DNA of 64,000 nucleotides, from NCBI GenBank assembly GCA_039090855.1, contig CM077013.1, positions 138,033,240-138,097,239 on the forward strand. Reading direction: 5' to 3'. Both the position numbers and the translations under genes were made by a program. A model generated the notes under the pieces. That model made no database searches. It had not been told where the DNA came from and saw only the letters and a program-made list of their open reading frames with translations. Below are positions 42,389 to 52,763 of the stretch, piece after piece (position 1 is the stretch's first letter; each line of letters begins with the position of its first letter). The DNA is from Macrothele yani (taxonomy: Eukaryota > Arthropoda > Arachnida > Araneae > Macrothelidae).

Positions 42389-42950
42389 TCCCAGATAACG
42401 CTCGGGTATGCTAACCACTACACCACCTAGGACGACAAAGTCTCAAATTTCCGATTAATTTGAATATAACCATCACAGGATTCGCTAGTCCAAGCAACCG
42501 GCATTCATGTTCAGCGAATCTTGAGGTTAAGAGTCCAATCCCGTTATTGCCCGGAGGAGCAGATAAATCATGAATGAAATACGGGCTTACACCATATAAT
42601 ACATATTTTGAAGATCGCAATCTGTTTTTTGGTGTAAATATGAAAAGGATGGTAAGCCAGATAATATCCGAAAACTTGAAAATTTCGTCGTCCAGGAGCA
42701 GGAATCGAAACCGCGTCTCCCAGATAGCGCCCGGGTATGCTAACCACTACACCACCCAGAACAACACAGTCTCAAGCTTCTGATTTGTTTTAATGTAACC
42801 ATCACTGGATTCGCTAGTCGAAGCAACCGGCATTCATGTTTAGCGAATCTGGAGGTTTGTATTCTGTTCGTATTATATGGTGTAATCCCATATTTCGTTC
42901 ATGAACAATAAAGTTATTGCTCTGATTGAAAGAGAAGACCTAACTGGGGT
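42389..42950 (-). mobile_element. T2 tRNA-bearing repeats in tandem
   Basis: Two units follow each other on the minus strand. Both have a 42-base hairpin segment beginning GATTCGCT and ending AGCGAATC (plus strand near 42481-42521 and 42807-42848), GAGACT.TGT, a tRNA-like core GGTGGTGTAGTGGTTAGCAT with CCCGGGCGCTATCTGGGAGA, and (first unit) ACACCAAAAAACAGATTGCG followed by TATTATATGGTGTAA. The unit at 42394 is cut inside its tRNA-like core by the junction with the LTR relative. Confidence 0.75.
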
Positions 42951-43459
42951 GATTATTAAATCCATCTGAGAAAATCTGCTTTCACACTCGGTAGAAGACA
43001 CATCAGGGGTTTGCAAAGTTCACTTCATCTGTGACAACCGTTTAGTTTTCTTTTCTTTGAAGTTACACGTATTCTCTAAAATCAGGAATCATGTCCCTTT
43101 CATTAGGTTTAAGCCTATTAGGTAACTTAGTGATTCCTTATGCAGGATATAGTACATTTCCCTTTAGCGTATCGCTGTTCAAAGGTGGTGCTGCCGTACA
43201 TTATGTACAGAAACAAAACTTGTCTGTGTACAACTTGGAAAAAAATCAAATAGAAAGGTTTAACTCCTACACACCACGCTCATATATTACGGTAATTAAC
43301 TATTGTTACATGGTACGTTTATTACGGTATTTTAATTAAAAAATATATCAAAACTCAAAACCAAATACTGCGTGTCAAAAAAGGTGCGAGAACACTTATC
43401 CTGTGCATTCTGCAAGAAAAATGCCCTGAGTTATCGCAGGCATACAAATCATATTGGCT
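42951..43459. other. Unassigned AT-rich sequence
   Basis: An 82-residue frame at 43091-43339 has a hydrophobic start but no known similarity. Confidence 0.35.
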
Positions 43460-43560
43460 ATTGCGAACTAGTTTTACTATTGCAAACTGTAAAACTAGTT
43501 TGAAATAGCCATGTAAAACTAGTTTGCAGGCTATTGCAAACTAGTTTTACATTTACCATT
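43460..43560. repeat. Cluster of inverted AACTAGTTTTAC repeats
   Basis: AACTAGTTTTAC and its complement GTAAAACTAGTT alternate four times within 100 bp with TATTGC/GCAATA pieces, able to form stacked hairpins. Confidence 0.8.
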
Positions 43561-43889
43561 CCGCCATTTCATTTAATTAGAAATATTAAATGTGTAAAAA
43601 AGTAGAAAATCTTACACTCTCTAAAGCTGATAAAATACCTTTTTTTTTTGGTTTCACCTCCTATTTTTTAAATCGCAAAAATAAAAGTAAATAATTGTAC
43701 ATTTAAGATATTACATATGTTTGCTTGTGTTTAGCTTGATGAAAATTGTAATAATTTAGTCAGTGTAACACGAAGAAAAGGCTTAAGGCAGAATTTCTTG
43801 AACGGATAATATTCACCAGTGAGACTGATGAATGCGTATTAGAACGACTGTATTTACCATTAACTTTTCAATAAATAAAAAAACAATTC

Positions 43890-44860
43890 TAACCTACATA
43901 CTGATGTAACTTACTGTCATTCTTTATTATTGATGAGCTGGTAAAAAGAGCGAATGTGCCTTGAATATTTATGCAACAAATATCGCAACGCAATGTTATA
44001 AAAAAATAATGTTTACGATACGCTTTTGCTCCAAAAATCAAAGTTTCTTTACATGAAAATGAGCAACTGTCATCTTGTGGAAATCTTGCGCGCAATAAAC
44101 TCAAGTGTAAGAACAAAGTTTGTAAATCTGAACGTTTCACATAACAACACAAAATTCCCAATACAACCATAAGAGAGTCTCGGCAGATAAACCATATCAT
44201 ATTTATATTTTTCAACTACAATAAGTCGAAAGGAAACTCTTACGCGTTGTAAGCGCCATTTACCAACAAAAGGTTTAATTCTGAACATTTCACAATTCAC
44301 ATGACAACTCAGAATTACAAGATAGCGACGAAAAAGTAAAAAAAGTGAGAAATATCGTGTTTATTTTTTAATAACTACAGTAATCTGTAACTGAAATCTT
44401 ACGAGCAGCAAGAGCTACTGAACAACAAAAGTTTTAATTCTGAACGTTTCTCACTATACATAAAAACTAAAAATTCCAAGATAACGATCAAGGATCGATC
44501 GGTAAATAAGGAATGTCGAGTTTCTTTTTTAAATTAAAGTAATCCGTAAAAGGAAATCTTACGAGCAGCAGGAGCTATTTAAAAATAAACGATTTATTTC
44601 TGAAAATGCAGAGGGCTTAATTCTGAAGTAACAACGGTGATAGAGAGTGTCAGCAGATAAATAATGAACTTCTTCACTTTTTTTAACTGCAATAAACGCT
44701 AATGTAAAACTTACGGTGAGTAAGCGTTAGTTAAAACAGAAGTTCAATTCTCAACTCACAATATACCTAACAACTCAAAATTCGGAGATAGCGATGAGAG
44801 AGGGCCAGAAAATGAAAAATAATGTGTATATATTATTGTGAATACTCATGAAACGCATAT
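43890..44860. repeat. ~155-bp AT-rich satellite, about six units
   Basis: TTAATTCTGAACRTTTCAC followed by a CATAACAACTCAAAATTCCA-like block recurs near 44125, 44278, 44435, 44592 and 44741. Units also share AATCTTACGAGCAGCAAGAG. The same satellite continues at 47110-47237 and 49837-50600; the sequence between is inserted. Confidence 0.8.
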
Positions 44861-45284
44861 AGCGTATTAAATCCGTTTATTTTTGTGGTGCAGTAAGCAC
44901 AAAGATTCGTCAAAGTTTCGCACTCCACTGGGAGGCTTTTTTAAGGCAATGGTAGACATAAAAATGCAGGGAATTGGAAAACGTAAAGAACAAAGATGAT
45001 CTTTGAAAATAACGTGGGTGACGTCACGAGCATATTACATGAATTTTTATCACGCAATTATACGGTGCGCCGTGATGTGTTTCCATTTTTTAATAACGCA
45101 TGCCAAACCATTGGTAGTTCAGTAGAGACTATATCATTGCATGCCAGTTTTCTGGATAGGATTTCCACGGTTTCTCTGAAGGAGTCTCTTTAAAATTCGT
45201 GTAAGGGGCAATTCTTCTAATTCTATTCCGTATAAGAGCGGCCGAGCAATGCATGGCTTCTCTTGCGAGGGCTGTATTTTGCAT
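44861..45284 (+). pseudogene. Penelope-like fragment (third family), plus arm
   Basis: The frame 44996-45193 (FFNNACQTIGSSVETISLHA, FLDRISTVSL) repeats the start of the minus-strand frame at 46899. The match runs, with frame changes, to the hAT-like element boundary. It lacks the YIG core. Confidence 0.6.
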
Positions 45285-46541
45285 TAGAGGTAAGCTCGGG
45301 GCCGGGCCCGGCCCGGGCTATGACGGGCTCAGAATTCATTAATCACCGAAAAACCCGGGCCCGGACTGGGAATTACACGTCTTGAATTTCATTACTGTAA
45401 TTAATTCAACACGTGTAATTCCGAGCCCGGTTGAATTACACGTGTTGAATTTCGTTTCTGGATTTGTTACCATGGTGGAAGGATTTTCAATTTCTTAAGC
45501 TAGCTGACATTGCAAGACAAATTTTGCCCAAGCAAGGATTAGTTTAAGGAGGTCTGGTATCGAAAAACTGGGAAAAAATCACATCCCTATTTTTTGTATT
45601 TTTTTAAAAGTCAAGAATTTTATCTTTAAAATGATGTATTAATTTCCAAAATTGTGCAGTTAGAAGTATTGTTATTTATTTATAAAAATTTCCTCACTCC
45701 CGCGATTTTTGGGCTGACGTTGGTTTTTAGTGCAGCAATTCGAGTTTTAGAGAAAAGGAGATCAAGTTGAAGCGCTGAGGCATTAGATGCAATTCCCTCT
45801 CTCCTCTCTGTTTTTTCATGATGAACTTGATCTGGAAACTGCACACACATATGATGATATTGTGATTATTATACTATTAAGCGCAAAGCTTTCTTTGTTA
45901 ATGTTACAAAATGCAGAATAATCTGGTGTGGAACGCTTTTACGTTCTTTTTTTTTTTTTTTTTTTTTTTTTTGAAATTTCCCAACATGCTTTTTTTTTAT
46001 ATTCTACTACATCACTCTAAACTACCTTTACCAATCAGCATATATGTAAATTATATTGCAAAGATAAGTTTTCTAGAGTCAAATTTTCAAACACTTGCAA
46101 CTGTCTGTACGGCGTTGTACGTTTTATAATGCAATTTATTCAAAATAAAAGTAAACTTAGAAATCAAAAAGAAATAACGAACGGAATTTTTTGTTTTTAA
46201 ACGATTTTCTTTTCTTCAGCTTTTACCAAAATTGCTGATTCCCCTGATACGGTCGAAGGGCACGTTGATTATTTATTTACTTTCGAATCCACATTTTAGA
46301 ACATTTGGCTTTATGCGTAGTATATCTAAAAACATATTAATATTGTGAAGTGGATTAACTGAACTAAACTTTTTAAACTAACCCTTGCTTAGGCCATATT
46401 TTTGGGCAGTGTATAATGCATAATGAAAGCCTTGATAAGCAAAATTTTTCAAGAATCCGGGCCCGGGTTAAGAAAACACATGTAATCAAAGAAAGCGGGC
46501 CGGGTCCGGGCTCCTAAAAGTGAGCCCGAACTCACCTCTAT
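45285..46541. mobile_element. hAT-like element, short form (1.26 kb)
   Basis: Ends TAGAGGTAAGCTCGGG and the complement of TAGAGGTGAGTTCGGG match those of the element at 2774-5943. The first ~550 bp and last ~740 bp match that element, including AATTCAACACGTGTAATTCC, but the 1.9-kb array is absent. The 8-bp flanks TTTTGCAT and TTATGCAC agree at six of eight. It lies at the centre of an inverted Penelope-like pair. Confidence 0.8.
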
Positions 46542-47109
46542 TATGCACTTCCTGGTTGACACTTCGTACGTGTTCTTTGCATCTTGTGTCCAAGGATCGC
46601 TTCGTCATTCCGATATATATCTTTTCCGTGTATCTTTTCCTAGATGTAAAGAATACGTCCGAAATGTCCACCAGGGCACGCAGAATACATCCCTCGCCAG
46701 AGAAGTCATTCATTTCTCGTCCGCTCCTGTACAGAATAAAATAAGAAGAATTGCCCCTTACACGAATTTTAAAGACTACCATGAGGGAAACAGTGGAAAT
46801 CCTATCCAGCAAGCTGGTATGCAATGATATAGTCTCTACTGAACTACCAATGGTTTGGCATGCGTTACTAAAAGATGAAAACATATCGCAGCGTACCACA
46901 TAATTGCGTGATAAAAGTTCGTGTAATATGCTCGTGATGTCACCTACGTTATTTTCAAAAAACTTCTTCGTTTTTTACGTGTTCTAATTCCCTGCATTTA
47001 TACCATTACCTTGAAAAAGCATCCCAGTGGAGTGCGATAGCTTGACGAATCTTTGTGCTTACTGTACCACAAAAATAAACGGATTTAATACGCTATAAGC
47101 ATTTTATCA
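46542..47109 (-). pseudogene. Penelope-like GIY-YIG fragment (third family), minus arm
   Basis: The minus-strand frame from 46899 reads FSNACQTIGSSVETISLHTS, IRVRGNSSYFILYRSGREMN, FSGEGCILRALVDISDVFFT and YTEKIYIGMTKRSLDTRCKE HVRSVN. The YIG motif with the following R...EH helix indicates a GIY-YIG nuclease as in Penelope-like elements; the GIY strand (DVFFTS) is altered. The frame is cut by the hAT-like end at 46541. Confidence 0.6.
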
Positions 47110-47239
47110 GTATTCACAGTCTGGTGCATTTAAAATAAAGTTACATATTATTGTTTTAATTTCAATAAACTGCAACGGAAACGGTATGGCAGTAAGTGTT
47201 ATTTGAACACAACGATTTAATTCTGAGAGCTTCAGAATA
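47110..47239. repeat. Satellite remnant between two insertions
   Basis: TTTAATTTCAATAAACTGCA and TTTAATTCTGAGAGCTTCAG belong to the ~155-bp satellite. The unit is interrupted at 47239 and resumes at 49837. Confidence 0.75.
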
Positions 47240-47451
47240 CAGTGGAACCTTTTGTTATACGTTTTTCACTTTTATACGTAATTCTGTCTTAGCTTTGATA
47301 TTTTAATGTAGTTTCAATCGTTTTTTAAATTCCGTTATGCGTAATTCTTTTATACGCTTTTTGCGGTTACACGTTAAAATCTGAATTTCAGATTATCAAT
47401 AATTCGCGGTTCATTGATTCTTTTGTTCGTAATCCGGTATATTACAATTTT

Positions 47452-47815
47452 TAGAGAATTGAGATAATTTTGCTGTGTTCCTTCTTGACGCAGCCAAAGT
47501 TGAACCTTGGTCCCATCAGAGAATGGTATGTTGTTTTACTTTGGAAGAATTGAGACATCATTGCTGTGTTCCTTCTTGGTGTAGCCAAAGTTGAACCTTG
47601 ATCCCATCAGAGAAGAGTATGTCGTTTACTTTGAGAGAGCTGAGACAGCGTTGTCGTGTTTATTCTTGGTGCAGGCAAAGTTGAACCTTGATCCCATCAG
47701 AGAAGGATATGTTGTTTACTTTCAGAGAATTGAGAGAGCGTTGCTGTGCTCCTTCTTGGTGCAGCCGAAGTTGAACCTTGATCCCATTAGAGAAGGGTAT
47801 GTTGTTCACTTTTGT
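47452..47815 (+). repeat. 90-91 bp tandem repeat, four units, open frame
   Basis: Units begin at AGCCAAAGTTGAACCTTG near 47492, 47583, 47673 and 47763. Because the period is a multiple of three, a frame (47591-47824) encodes a ~30-residue repeat with LNLDPIREGYVVYFQRIERA then LLCSFLVQ. No start context or similarity supports a real protein. Confidence 0.85.
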
Positions 47816-48302
47816 TTTGGATGAAGATTTGGTATCGAATTTCATGACACATACATATGCACTATCTAAAAATTGATTAATCTCTCGGTCGTAACTTTTG
47901 TGGTTTTGCAGCGTAGTAGAACACTACTATGTAACTTCTACTGTTTCGTAGCGTAGTAGAACACTACTCTGTAACTTCTACTGTTTCGTAGCTTAGTAAA
48001 AACTACTATGTAACTTCTACCGTTTCGTAGCGTAGTAGAACACTACTATGTAACTTCTACTGTTTCGTAGCGTAGTAGAACACTACTATGTAACATCTAC
48101 TGTTTCGTAGCGTAGTAGAACACTACTATGTAACATCTACTGTTTCGTAGCGTAATAGAACACTACTATGTAACATCTACTGTTTCGTAGCATAGTAGAA
48201 AAGTACTATGTAACTTCTACTGTGTCGTAGCGTAGTAGAACACCACTATGTCACTTCTACTGTTTCGTAGCGTAGTAGAACACTACTATGTAACTTCTAC
48301 TG

Positions 48303-48521
48303 GCCGTCCCGGTGGCGCAGTGGTCTAAGCGATGGCCTCTGATCATTCGTCCGAAAGGGGTCCGGGTTCGAATCCCGGTGAGGCATGGATGTTGTGTTTG
48401 TTTTACGGCACTGGTTCTCTCCCTTCTATGGAACCAGTGACCCTAAATTAGGGACGGGCGACTGCTTATAGTCCATTGAGTTGCTCACGGTGGTCGTTAA
48501 ACCTCCAATAAAAAAAAAAAA
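48303..48521 (+). mobile_element. SINE S1 inside the 40-bp minisatellite (copy 1)
   Basis: AACTTCTACTG flanks it (48292-48302 and 48522-48532). It shares private changes with the copy at 49092 (GTTTTACGGCACTGGTTCTC, TTCTATGGAACC). Confidence 0.9.
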
Positions 48522-49091
48522 AACTTCTACTGTTTCGCAGCGTAGTAGAACACTACTCTGTAACTTCTACTGTTTCGTAGCTTAGTAAAAACTACTATGT
48601 AACTTCTACCGTTTCGTAGCGTAGTAGAACACTACTATGTAACTTCTACTGTTTCGTAGCGTAGTAGAACACTACTATGTAACATCTACTGTTTCGTAGC
48701 GTAGTAGAACACTACTATGTAACATCTACTGTTTCGTAACATAGTAGAACACTACTATGTAACATCTACTGTTTCGTAGCGTAGTAGAAAAGTACTATGT
48801 AACTTCTACTGTGTCGTAGCGTAGTAGAACACTACTATGTCACTTCTACTGTTTCGTAGCGTAGTAGAACGCTACTATGTAACATCTACTGTTTCGTAGC
48901 GTAGTAGAACACTACTATGTAACATCTACTGTTTCGTAACATAGTAGAACACTACTATGTAACATCTACTGTTTCGTAGCGTAGTAGAAAAATACTATGT
49001 AACTTCTACTGTGTCGTAGCGTAGTAGAACACTACTATGTCACTTCTACTGTTTCGTAGCGTAGTAGAACACTACTATGTAACTTCTACTG

Positions 49092-49308
49092 TCCGTCCCG
49101 GTGGCGCAGTGGTCTAAGGCGTTGGCCTCTGATCATTCGTCCGAAAGGGGTCCGGGTTCGAATCCCGGTGAGGCATGGATGTTGTGTTTGTTTTACGGCA
49201 CTGGTTCTCTAATTTCTATGGAACCAGTGACCCTAAATTAGGGACGGACGACTGCTTATAGCCCATTGAGTTGCTCACGGTGGTCGTTAAACCTCCAATA
49301 AAAAAAAA
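49092..49308 (+). mobile_element. SINE S1 inside the 40-bp minisatellite (copy 2)
   Basis: Same private changes, same insertion position in the unit and the same variant units upstream as the copy at 48303, so it most likely arose by duplication of the array with the SINE. Confidence 0.85.
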
Positions 49309-49836
49309 ACTTCTTCTGTTTCGTAGCGTAGTAGAACACTACTATGTAACTTCTACTGTTTTGTAGCATAGTAGAACACTACTATGTACCTTCTACTGTT
49401 TCGTAGCGTAATAGAACAGAATCCTAAACGTTTTCATCGATATTCAACATTCTGGTTTCAAATGGATGCACTCAGGATTCTAGAAAACAAAAAGCTGTTC
49501 ATTCATGATTTCTATGATGAAGAACTAGTCTTAGATTCTTAGTTGTGAAGATTTCACTTAATTTAGAATCAGGGTTTTTGTGGACAGATAGATTCGTCGA
49601 AAGAGAAATTTGGTTTTCATAGGGTTTATGATTTTTTCAATACTTTAAAATATATTAGAATTTGCAACGCTTTTTTTTTCGTCACCTTAAATAAATTATT
49701 ATTAAGAAACATCTCATACTTCTTTAAATCGTAAATTTTACAATAGTATAACACATTTTGAAATTTAGTTTATACGTTTTTCCCATTTATACGTTTTTCA
49801 AGACCTTGAAAGACGTATAACTGTGGTTTCACCATA

Positions 49837-50600
49837 TGCATAAAAACTCAAATTTCCATGACAAAGATGGAGTGTTGGTAGATAACTAATTTCGAGATTT
49901 TTTTAATTAAAGTAGACTGTAAAGAAAATCGTACTCGAAACAGGCGCTATTTAAAAATGAAAGGTTTATTTCTGAAGATTTAACTCTTTACCTAACAACT
50001 CAGAACTCTAAGTTAGAGGGCACCAGTAGATAAATAATATATTGTTTGCACGTGTTAACTACAATACACAGTAACGTGAATCTTAAGCGCATCAGCGATT
50101 TTTAAACCGAAGGGTTTATTTCTCAATGCTTCACAAATGCATAACTCAAGATTTCAAGACAAGGACGAGGGAGTGTCAGCAGAAAAATGTTTATTTTCTT
50201 TTACCTGCAATAAATAACAACGGAAACCTTACGTCACTTTTTTATGGTTTGAAAATAGCCATGAGATAATGGTTACAGATAAAAAATATCGTGCTGTTTC
50301 TTTTTTAATTATAATAAACCGTAAAAAAATCTTACGAGCAGTAAGCCCGACTTAACACACGGGAATTAATTCTGAACCTTTCACGGGAAAAATAACTAAT
50401 CAAAATTCCAAGAAAACAACCAAAGATCGTCAGGAGATAATTTATATCATGTTTATTTTTTAAAATGCGATTAACCTTACTGATAGGACAAACATTTGAT
50501 GCAGATAAAGCTGTAAAGTTCTTGTGATGTTTAAAAACTGTATAATCCAAAATTACGAATCCAGATTTTGAAATATCGTTATAAACATAAATTAGCATTT
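49837..50600. repeat. ~155-bp satellite, continued
   Basis: TTTATTTCTGAAGATTTAAC, TTTATTTCTCAATGCTTCAC and TTAATTCTGAACCTTTCACG units near 49975, 50118 and 50369 match the block at 43890-44860. Confidence 0.75.
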
Positions 50601-51834
50601 ATCTGCCGAACGCACTCTGGGAAAAGCTGAAAATGTCTGAAAAATCTTCCGTTTGCTTATCTCTATAAGATTCAAGAAAGATCATTTTCTAATTCATCTA
50701 CTGAAACAGAGTTGTAAGATAAATACAAATCGTGTCCTCTTATAGTAAATTTGCGCACTAAACAAAGTAAATGTACATCGAAATTCTTAGTTGTACTTAA
50801 CTGTATTCTGTAGTAAAGCATTTTTTTTCCAGCGAGAGTTTAAAGGCCGGAGACATCATGTCAGCAAACGAACAGAAAAACGGTAACAAAAAAATAAGCA
50901 CGTCGTGTCTTTGATGAAAGGCTCGCCAGAAGATACACCATTTGTACATTTTTACGCGCATGTTGCCCTTAAAATCTGATAATCACATCACTCTCCTCAA
51001 AAAAATCACAGATTTTTTTAGTCTAATTTTTCCAAGTAACAAGAACCAAATTTTGAAATTCTAGAGAAAAATTGGGTTCTTCTGTTCCGAAAATAAAATA
51101 TCCAAACTAATGCCACGGAATCAAGTAATCCACGAAAGTATTGCCTTTTTTTTCTTTTTCGGAACCGAAATCGATTTCGGGTATAATTATAATTTGCACA
51201 GTCAATCCACATGCGTAACAGAAACAGAAGCCAACCTACCTTGCAAGCTCTCGAAGGTAACAATGCTAAAGGTGATATAAACGAGCAAAGGTATTACAGG
51301 GTACTATATGTAAATACTGATCGAAATCAGAGCAAGTGCGCTCGGCTGTGGTATATATATATGAAATACACACATGCTTAGAGGAAACAGGTTTCCCATT
51401 GGTGGATTTCCCCACGTGCTTCTCTGTGAACGACATTGGACAGCAACTTCAAGGAGGAAGGGTTTTGGAGGATGGCAGCTTGTTGCTGCCAGATGAACGA
51501 TTCAAAAAATGAAATACAAAGTGACCCTGGGGAGCATGAAAAAAATGACTTTTGGATGTTAACGGAAAAAAGAGAGAAAGTAATAGGAAGAAGAAGAAGA
51601 AGGGGGAAAACAACCAGACGTGTCATAAAACGTAATTTTCGGAGTTTTGGCTCCATCGTTTTGTATCCACAGTTTTTCATTTCTAATGACATGAAATAAA
51701 ACGAAATATGAAGCGTTTTCTTTTGATGCTTTGATGTGATAAGATATTCGGCTAAAACAAAATGTGTGAGGCCGAAGAAAAGTATACGAAACATTTCTCA
51801 ACTGGAGATATGAACTGCAAATCCTCACAGACTG
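50601..51834. other. Unassigned sequence
   Basis: A 138-residue minus-strand frame (51794-51378) has a hydrophobic segment LVVFPLLLLLPITFSLF but overlaps a frame on the other strand over a GAA-rich stretch. I do not recognise it and would not call it a gene. Confidence 0.35.
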
Positions 51835-52763
51835 TATAACGAAGTAAATTTCTCCGTCATTTTTATCCGCGCCAGGATTCGAACCAAGCTCCCCTCATTC
51901 CGGAACAAGCAGCTCTACCAATTGAGCTACGCGGACATTTTATTCTGATTCCTATCTGCCTTTATGTCGTGTGCGTCCTTCTGGCAGGTACGTCACATCT
52001 CCTGGTACGTTACATCATCTCCCCCTTATTTTTTTATTTTCTCGAAGTGCTGGAGAAAGGATTCTCTTATTTTTCCTATCTCGCGGTGTGGAAATAACAT
52101 CACATCAATGCGAGATTTTGAACGGTCGGGTCATCCGGATAGTTCGGGCGCCATTATAACGAAGTAAATTTCTCCGGCATTTTTATCCGCGCCGGGGCTC
52201 GAACCCGGATCCCCTCATTCCGGAATAAGTCACTCTACCAATTGAGCTACGCAGACATTTGTTCTGATTGCTATGTGCCTTTATGTCGTGTGCGTCCTGC
52301 GGACAGGTACGTCACATCCCCCCCCCCCCCGAAAGAGGGCCGGGAGCATGGCCCACGGGTCAGCCGTGACCATGAATCGTTGCAGGCAGCCATCCACTGT
52401 AGAACGTGAACTTGAGAACTCCCAGTCAATCTGCTGTGTGGAATGCAACATCACACATTTTTTTTATTTTTCGAAGCGCTGGAGAAGGAATTCTCTGAGT
52501 TTTCCTGTCTCGCGGTGTGGAAATAACATCCCACCAATGCGAGATTTTGAACGGCCGGGTCATCCGGATAGTTCGGGCGCCATTATAACGAAGTAAATTT
52601 CCCCGTCATTTTTGGTCTATGCCGGGATTCGAACCCGAGGCCGCTTATTCCGGAACAAGTCGCTCTACCAACTGAGCTACGCAGACGATTATTCTGATTC
52701 CTATCTGCCTTTATGTCGTGTGCGTCCTTCTGGCAGGTACGTCACATCTCCTGGTACGTTACA
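51835..52763 (-). mobile_element. Miniature LTR element, three LTRs and two interiors, minus strand
   Basis: LTRs at 51835-52014 and 52584-52763 are each 180 bp, from TATAACG to CGTTACA on the plus strand. A third, 52155-52318, is shorter at its distal end, which runs into a C tract. Interiors are 52015-52154 and 52319-52583. Both have the primer site TGGCGCCCGAAC (minus strand; 52142-52153 and 52571-52582) one base from the LTR, and a purine tract at the other end. The 4-bp duplication ACTG bounds the whole (51831-51834 and 52764-52767), so it arrived as one unit or formed in place by recombination between LTRs. Each LTR has the tRNA-like sequence. Confidence 0.9.
52319..52583 (-). other. 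Longer interior of the three-LTR element
   Basis: Beyond the shared 125-bp interior it holds about 120 bp not in the other interiors (GCCGGGAGCATGGCCCACGG, CGTGACCATGAATCGTTGCA on the plus strand), ending in a run of ~14 C (minus-strand G) that replaces the AAGGGGGAGA tract. It could be a remnant of a longer parental element. Confidence 0.7.

Larger units (their letters stand above)
47908..49420 (+). repeat. 40-bp minisatellite with higher-order structure
   Basis: Unit GTAGCGTAGTAGAACACTAC TATGTAACTTCTACTGTTTC, more than 25 copies. TAGTAG..CTACTA inside each unit can form a small hairpin. Variant units (GAAAAGTACTATG, then CTGTGTCG, then GTCACTTC) recur as a block near 48200, 48785 and 48985, showing a ~200-bp higher-order repeat of five units. 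Two S1 SINEs interrupt it. There are no unique spacers, so it is not CRISPR-like. Confidence 0.9.
47240..49834. mobile_element. pogo-like non-autonomous element carrying two minisatellites
   Basis: The left end is CAGTGGAACCTTTTGTTATA CG and the right end is the complement of TGGTGAAACCACAGTTATAC G. TA lies on both sides (47238-47239 and 49835-49836). The flanks rejoin into one satellite unit (TTCAGAATA + TGCATAAAAACTCAAATTTCC). CAGTG-type ends with a TA target fit the pogo/Tigger branch of Tc1/mariner. No transposase is seen. Inside are 90-bp repeats (47452-47815) and a 40-bp minisatellite (47908-49420) with two SINEs. The superfamily call rests on short ends only. Confidence 0.7.

Noticed and set aside
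44920..44965. Hammerhead-like hairpin plus GAAA in the third Penelope-like family (also 47005-47045)
   Set aside because: A hairpin GCCTCC/GGAGTGC followed by GAAA (minus strand) is present, but the CUGANGA core is absent and in the second copy GAAA is GATA; it also lies upstream of and opposite to the frame.
47908..49420. CRISPR-like array of 40-bp repeats
   Set aside because: Units are contiguous with no unique spacers, show higher-order structure, and sit in an animal transposon-rich region; it is a minisatellite.
51378..51794. 138-residue minus-strand frame with a hydrophobic stretch
   Set aside because: Overlaps another open frame over a GAA-rich tract, has no known similarity, and lies among repeats.
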